NCBI GenBank assembly: GCA_026874595.1
Contig: CM049314.1
Span: 1,019,318 to 1,083,317, forward strand
Direction of reading: 5' to 3'
From: Sipunculus nudus
Taxonomy: Eukaryota > Annelida > Sipuncula > Golfingiida > Sipunculidae
DNA length: 64,000 nt
The notes under the pieces were generated by a model, which ran no database searches, was not told the origin of the DNA, and saw only the letters and a program-made list of their open reading frames with translations. Below, piece after piece: positions 61,001-64,000 of the stretch. How positions within the stretch are numbered: the stretch's first letter is position 1; the number at the start of each line of letters is the position of its first letter. Made by a program: the position numbers and the translations under genes.

Positions 61001-64000
61001 AAGCCTTGTGTGACACCCTACCTGCAGGTAGTTATGTGTATTGTACTGTAAGCCTTGTGTGACACAGTACCTGCAGGTAGTTATGAGTATGGTACTGTAA
61101 GCCTTGTGTGACACCCTACCTGCAAGTAGTTAGGTATGGTACTGTAAACCGTACCTGCAGGTAGTTATTCATGGTACTGTACACCGTACCTGCAGGTAGT
61201 TATGTATGGTACTGTAAGCCTTGTGTGACACCCTACCTGCAAGTAGTTATGAGTATGGTACTGTGAGCCTTGTGTGACACCCTACCTGCATGTAGTTATG
61301 GGTATAGTACTGTAAGCCTTGTGTGACACCGTACCTGCAGGTAGTTATTCATGGTACTGTACACTGTACCTGTAGGTAGTTATGTATGGTACTGTACACC
61401 GTACCTGCAGGTAGATATGTATGGTACTATACACCGTTCCTGCAGGTAGTTATGCATGGTACGGTACACCGTACCTGCAGGTAGTTATGTATGGTACTGT
61501 AAGCCTTGTGTGACACCCTACCTGCAGGTAGTTATGGGTATGGTACTGTAAGCCTTGTGTGACACCCTACCTGCAGGTAGTTATGATTAGGTACTGTAAG
61601 CCTTGTGTGACACCCTACCTGCATGTAGTTTTGGGTATAGCACTGTAAGCCTTGTGTGACACCGTACCTGCAGGTAGATATTCATGGTACTGTACACTGT
61701 ACCTGTAGGTAGTTATGTATGGTACTGTACACCGTACCTGCAGGTAGTTATGTATGGTACTGTACACCGTACCTGCAGGTAGTTATGCATGGTACTGTAC
61801 AACTTACCTGCAGGTAGTTATGTATGGTACTGTAAGCCTTGTGTGACACCCTACCTGCAGGTAGTTATGAGTATGGTACTTTGAGCCTTGTGTGACACCC
61901 TACCTGCAGGTAGTTATGAGTATGGTACTGTATGCCTTGTGTGACACCGTACCCGGAGGTAGTTATATATGGTACTGTACACTGTACCTGCAGGTAGTTT
62001 TGGGTATGGTACTGTAAGCCTTGTGTGACACCCTCCATGCAGGTAGTTAAGAGTATGGCACTGTAAGCCTTGTGTGATACCCTACCTGCAGGTAGTTATG
62101 AGTATGGTACTGTAAACCTTTTGTGACACCGTACTTGCAGGTAGTTATGAGTATGGTACTGTAAGCCTTGTGTGACACCCTACCTGCAAGTAGTTAGGTA
62201 TGGTACAGTACACCGTACCTGCAGGTTGTTATGGTTATGGTACTGTAAGCCTTGTGTGACACCCACATTTTGCAGGTAGTTTTGAGTATGGTACTGTAGG
62301 CCATGTGTGACACCGTACCTTCAGGTAGTTATGCATGGCACTGTACACCGTCCCTGCAGGTAGTTATGTATGGTACTGTAAACCGTACCTGCAGGTAGTT
62401 ATGAGTATGGTACTGCAAGCCTTGTGTGACACCATACCTGCAGGTTGTTATGAGTATGGTACTGTAAGCCTTGTGTGACACCGTACCTGCAGGTAGTGAT
62501 GTATGGTACTGTAAGCCTTGTTTTACACCGTACCTGCAGGTAGTTATGAGTATGGTACTTGAAGCCTTGTTTTACACCCTACCTGCAGGTAGTTATGGGT
62601 ATAGTACTGTAGGCCTTGTGTGACACCGTACCTGCAGGTAGTTATGAGTATGGTACTGTAAGTCTTGTGTGACACCGTACCTGTAGGTACTGTACACCTT
62701 ACCTGCAGGTAGTAATGAGTATGGTACTGCAAGCCTTGTGTGACACCCTACTTGCAGGTAGTTATGTGTATGGTACTGTAAGCCTTGTGTGACACCCTAC
62801 CTGCAAGTAGTTATGTATGGTACTGTACACCGTACCTGCAGGTAGTTATTCATGGTACTGTACACCGTACCTGCAGGTAGTTATGTATGGTACTGTAAGC
62901 CTTGTGTGACACCCTACCTGCAGGTAGTTATGAGTATGGTACTGTGAGCCTTGTGTTACACCCTACCTGCATGAAGTTATGGGTATAGTACTGCAAGCCT
63001 TGTGTGACACCATACCTGCAGGTAATTATGCATGGTACTGTACACCGTATCTGAAGGTAGTTATGCATGGTACTGTACACCGTACCTGCAGGTAGTTATG
63101 CATGGTACTGTACACCGTACCTGCAATTAGTTATGAGTATGGTACTGTAAGCCTTGTGTGACACCTTACCTGCAGGTAGTTATGAGTATGGTACTGTAAG
63201 CCTTGTGTGACACCCTGCCTGCAGGTAGTTATGCGTATGGTACTGTAAGCCTTGTGTGACACCTTACCTGCAGGTAGTTATGAGTATGGTACTGTAAGCC
63301 TTGTGTGACACCCTACCTGCAGGTAGTTATGAGTATGGTACTGTAAGCCTTGTGTGACACCCTACCTGCAGGTAGTTATGTATGGTACAGTACACCGTAT
63401 CTGCAGGTAGTTATGCATGGTACTGTTCACCGTACCTGCAGGTAGTTATGTATGGTACTGTACACCGTACCTTTAGGTAGTTATGCATGGTACTGTAAAC
63501 CGTACCTGCAGGTAGTTATGAGTATGGTACTGTAAGCCTTGTGTGACACCCTACATGCAGGTAGTTATGAATTGCACTGTACACCGTACCTGCAGGTAGT
63601 TATTTATGGTACTGTAAACCGTACCTGCAGGTAGTTATGAGTATGGTACTGCAAGCCTTGTGTGACACCATACCTGCAGGTAGTTATGAGTATGGTCCAG
63701 TAAGCCTTGTTTGACACCGTACCTGTAGGTACTGTACACCGTACCTGCAGGTAGTTATGTATGGTACTGTACACTGTACCTGCAGGTAGTTATGGGTATG
63801 TTACTGTAAGCCTTTTGTGACACCCTACCTGCAGGTAGTTATGCATGGTACTCTACACCGTACCTGCAGGTAGTTATGTATGGTACTGTACACTGTACCT
63901 TTAGGTAGTTATGCATGGTACTGTACACCGTACCTGCAGGTAGTTATGTATGGTACTGTACACCGAACCTGCAGGTAGTTATGTATGGCACCGTAAACCG
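58014..64000 (+). repeat. 13.8-kb higher-order repeat, copy 3 (rearranged, cut by window end)
   Basis: The opening segment is as in copy 2 but without the 120-bp duplication and with two extra 49-mers (GAGTATCGTACTG, GAGTATGATACTG, 58,911-59,008), otherwise seen only in the 2,459-bp pair. It has only one 2.4-kb sub-block (CCCGGAGG at 60,041; second-member marks) and one start of a 2,141-bp sub-block (CCCGGAGG 61,952, CACATTTTG 62,264). Near 62.8-63.05 kb it switches to the HOR tail type: ACACCGTATCTGAAGG, an intact GTACACCGTACC, CCCTGCCTGCAGG and CCCTACATGCAGG. Confidence 0.82.

Larger units (their letters stand above)
1..64000 (+). repeat. Satellite array of interspersed 35-bp and 49-bp units, head-to-tail over the whole window
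   Basis: Every line of the window is made of the same short units in one orientation. The 49-mer is GA + block A (GTATGGTACTGTA) + block B (AGCCTTGTGTGA) + block C (22 bp, CACC...GTTAT). The 35-mer is A + C. I saw no inverted unit, no unique insert and no flanking sequence. Unit GC is 23/49 and 16/35, so base composition is ordinary; the oddity is purely the repetition. No long reading frame, tRNA-like, rRNA-like or transposon-like sequence interrupts it. The scale and the nested near-identical duplications are typical of eukaryotic satellite DNA evolving by unequal exchange; the taxon cannot be told from the sequence. Strand is nominal: + is the strand carrying GTATGGTACTGTA. Confidence 0.97.

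Noticed and set aside
1-64000. CRISPR array
   Set aside because: There are no unique spacers between repeats: what lies between PstI cores is itself the repeat. No cas genes or leader are present.
1-64000. Telomere or subtelomere repeat, rDNA spacer or transposon termini
   Set aside because: There is no TTAGGG-, TTAGG- or TTTAGGG-type run, no rRNA-like sequence, and no terminal inverted repeats or target-site duplications; all units run in one direction.

Overview
The whole 64 kb window is one uninterrupted tandem-repeat (satellite) array. I found no protein-coding gene, RNA gene, transposon or unique flanking sequence. Every stretch I read on the + strand is built head-to-tail from a few related short units, and the window opens and closes inside the array. 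The type of sequence points to heterochromatic or subtelomeric/pericentromeric satellite DNA of a eukaryote assembled from long reads. Nothing in it lets me name the taxon.

Unit grammar. The two main units are 49 bp and 35 bp long, with 47 bp and 22 bp derivatives and rare odd sizes (48, 40, 34). All share block A (GTATGGTACTGTA, 13 bp) and block C (22 bp, starting CACC, holding TACCTGCAGGTAG and ending GTTAT). The 49-mer adds GA in front of block A and a 12-bp block B (AGCCTTGTGTGA) between A and C: 2+13+12+22=49. The 35-mer is A+C only, the 47-mer is A+B+C without GA, and the 22-mer fuses two units across block C. Almost every unit carries a PstI core (CTGCAG). When the base before TACC is C, the core extends to the perfect 14-bp palindrome CTACCTGCAGGTAG. 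From mean unit length I estimate roughly 1,500 units.

Large-scale layout. Units are arranged in nested segmental duplications. 1-1,990 recurs at 9,877-11,915. A 2,459-bp tandem pair lies at about 2,655-7,572, a 979-bp pair at about 8,100-10,058, a 566-bp pair at about 12,703-13,834, a 3,052-bp pair starting near 13,660, and a 7,087-bp pair at about 15,375-29,545. From about 24.7 kb the array settles into a higher-order repeat (HOR) of 13.8-14.1 kb. HOR copy 1 starts at 30,170, copy 2 at 43,948 and copy 3 at 58,014. Copies 1 and 2 each contain a nested 2.4-kb pair and a nested 2,141-bp pair. Copy 3 has only one member of each pair and switches to another sub-block near 62.9 kb.

A rare variant unit containing CCCGGAGGTAG occurs 14 times and acts as a ruler. 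Its intervals from 24,779 on are 7,320 / 2,406 / 1,911 / 2,141 / 7,440 / 2,357 / 1,911 / 2,141 / 7,635 / 1,911 bp. The first four sum exactly to 13,778 bp, the HOR period. All later differences are explained by five small indels I could locate (+120, -49, +98 relative to the other copies, and +301-84=+217).

Function. Nothing indicates a protein product: the many short open frames are the repeat read in rotating frames. What may be functional is DNA-level: very dense palindromes, dense CAGGTAG motifs, and a possible CpG difference between the 35-mer and 49-mer. These are hypotheses. Boundaries of large duplications are given to within a few tens of bases, because units are too alike to place breakpoints exactly.
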